DNA from: Clostridia bacterium
GTDB taxonomy: Bacteria; Bacillota; Clostridia; Oscillospirales; CAG-272
DNA length: 5,775 bases
Assembly (NCBI GenBank): GCA_017960705.1
Contig: JAGCYR010000023.1
Location: 1 to 5,775 of the forward strand
Direction: 5' to 3'
Within the stretch, counting starts at the first letter, position 1. Every line of letters starts with the position of its first letter. Under the pieces are notes generated by a model, which was given only the letters and a program-made list of their open reading frames with translations, had not been told where the DNA came from and did not search any database. A program made the translations under genes and the position numbers. Positions 5,455-5,775 of this stretch are shown in pieces.

Positions 5455-5775
5455 TTTCTTAGGGGACTCAAACGCGTGCCTATGCTCGGCAGGATCGCTT
5501 GTGGTTTGAGAGTAGTGTGATTTCTTAGGGGACTCAAACGATGCGAAACGAGCAGATCCGCAACACGCCGTTTGAGAGTAGTGTGATTTCTTAGGGGACT
5601 CAAACGAAGACCGGAAGGGTCGAAAACATGATCGTGTTTGAGAGTAGTGTGATTTCTTAGGGGACTCAAACGGAGCGTTTAAGGAGGCGTTGATCGTATG
5701 AGTTTGAGAGTAGTGTGATTTCTTAGGGGACTCAAACAAACCCGATTATTTCACGCCGTCTTGTCGAGTTTGAGA
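5438..5775 (+). CRISPR. Type II CRISPR array, five full repeats plus a partial sixth (continues past the window)
   Basis: Identical 36-bp repeats lie at 5438-5473, 5504-5539, 5570-5605, 5636-5671 and 5702-5737, and the first 8 bases of a sixth at 5768-5775. The repeat begins GTTTGAGAGTAGTG and ends GGGGACTCAAAC, with terminal inverted repeats GTTTGAG/CTCAAAC. All five spacers are exactly 30 bp (5474-5503, 5540-5569, 5606-5635, 5672-5701, 5738-5767) and differ from one another. Pairing with the tracrRNA shows that crRNAs are read from the plus strand, co-directional with cas9. The expected leader position, left of repeat 1, is occupied by the cas1 fragment, so no leader is present here. I saw no sigma-A-type promoter between 5270 and 5437, so pre-crRNA may come from cas9 read-through. 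Perfect repeats argue against this being a decayed array end. By eye no spacer matches another part of the window. Confidence 0.99.

Noticed and set aside
5188..5739. Open frame on the minus strand encoding a periodic peptide with repeated FESPKKSHYSQT units
   Set aside because: The periodicity is the CRISPR repeat translated backwards; repeat plus spacer is 66 bases, a multiple of three, so the frame stays open. It has no RBS and overlaps the cas1 fragment and cas9 end.
5474..5767. Self-targeting spacers against this locus
   Set aside because: By eye only matches of under about 10 bases were found between spacers and the rest of the window. A computed search of the whole genome would be needed to exclude it elsewhere.

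Overview
The window carries a class 2, type II CRISPR-Cas locus next to a two-gene sigma/anti-sigma operon. High G+C in the coding parts, strong AAGGAGG-type ribosome binding sites and an ECF-like sigma factor of a sort common in Clostridia suggest a Firmicute, perhaps an uncultured gut clostridium. That assignment is an inference; no taxonomic marker gene is present. Both ends are cut: the left end lies inside the putative anti-sigma gene and the right end lies 8 bases into a CRISPR repeat.

Layout. 1-178 (minus): N-terminal part of a membrane-anchored putative anti-sigma protein. 175-732 (minus): sigma-70 family (ECF-like) sigma factor, coupled to it by an ATGA overlap. 733-1135: AT-rich intergenic region. 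It holds the sigma operon promoter, a short palindrome next to its RBS, a rightward promoter (906-934) that probably feeds cas9, and a leftward tracrRNA gene (about 1099-984) with a near-consensus promoter and a strong terminator. 1136-5269 (plus): intact 1377-residue Cas9. 5266-5424 (plus): first 53 codons of cas1, joined by the ATGA overlap to cas9, then broken off. 5438-5775 (plus): CRISPR array of five identical 36-bp repeats and five 30-bp spacers, continuing out of the window.

How it works together. The tracrRNA anti-repeat pairs with the array repeat in a lower stem / AAGU-GA bulge / upper stem layout like that of Streptococcus pyogenes. Cas9 keeps every expected RuvC and HNH catalytic position. 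The locus therefore looks able to process crRNAs and interfere. The adaptation genes are missing from their normal place: cas1 stops after about 53 codons and 13 bases later the array begins, with no cas2, csn2 or leader between. This looks like a deletion that fused the cas9 operon to its array, leaving a fixed-memory system whose array may depend on cas9 read-through. Other notable points are a tracrRNA that could fold back on itself like a natural single guide, and opposing promoters around the cas9 start.
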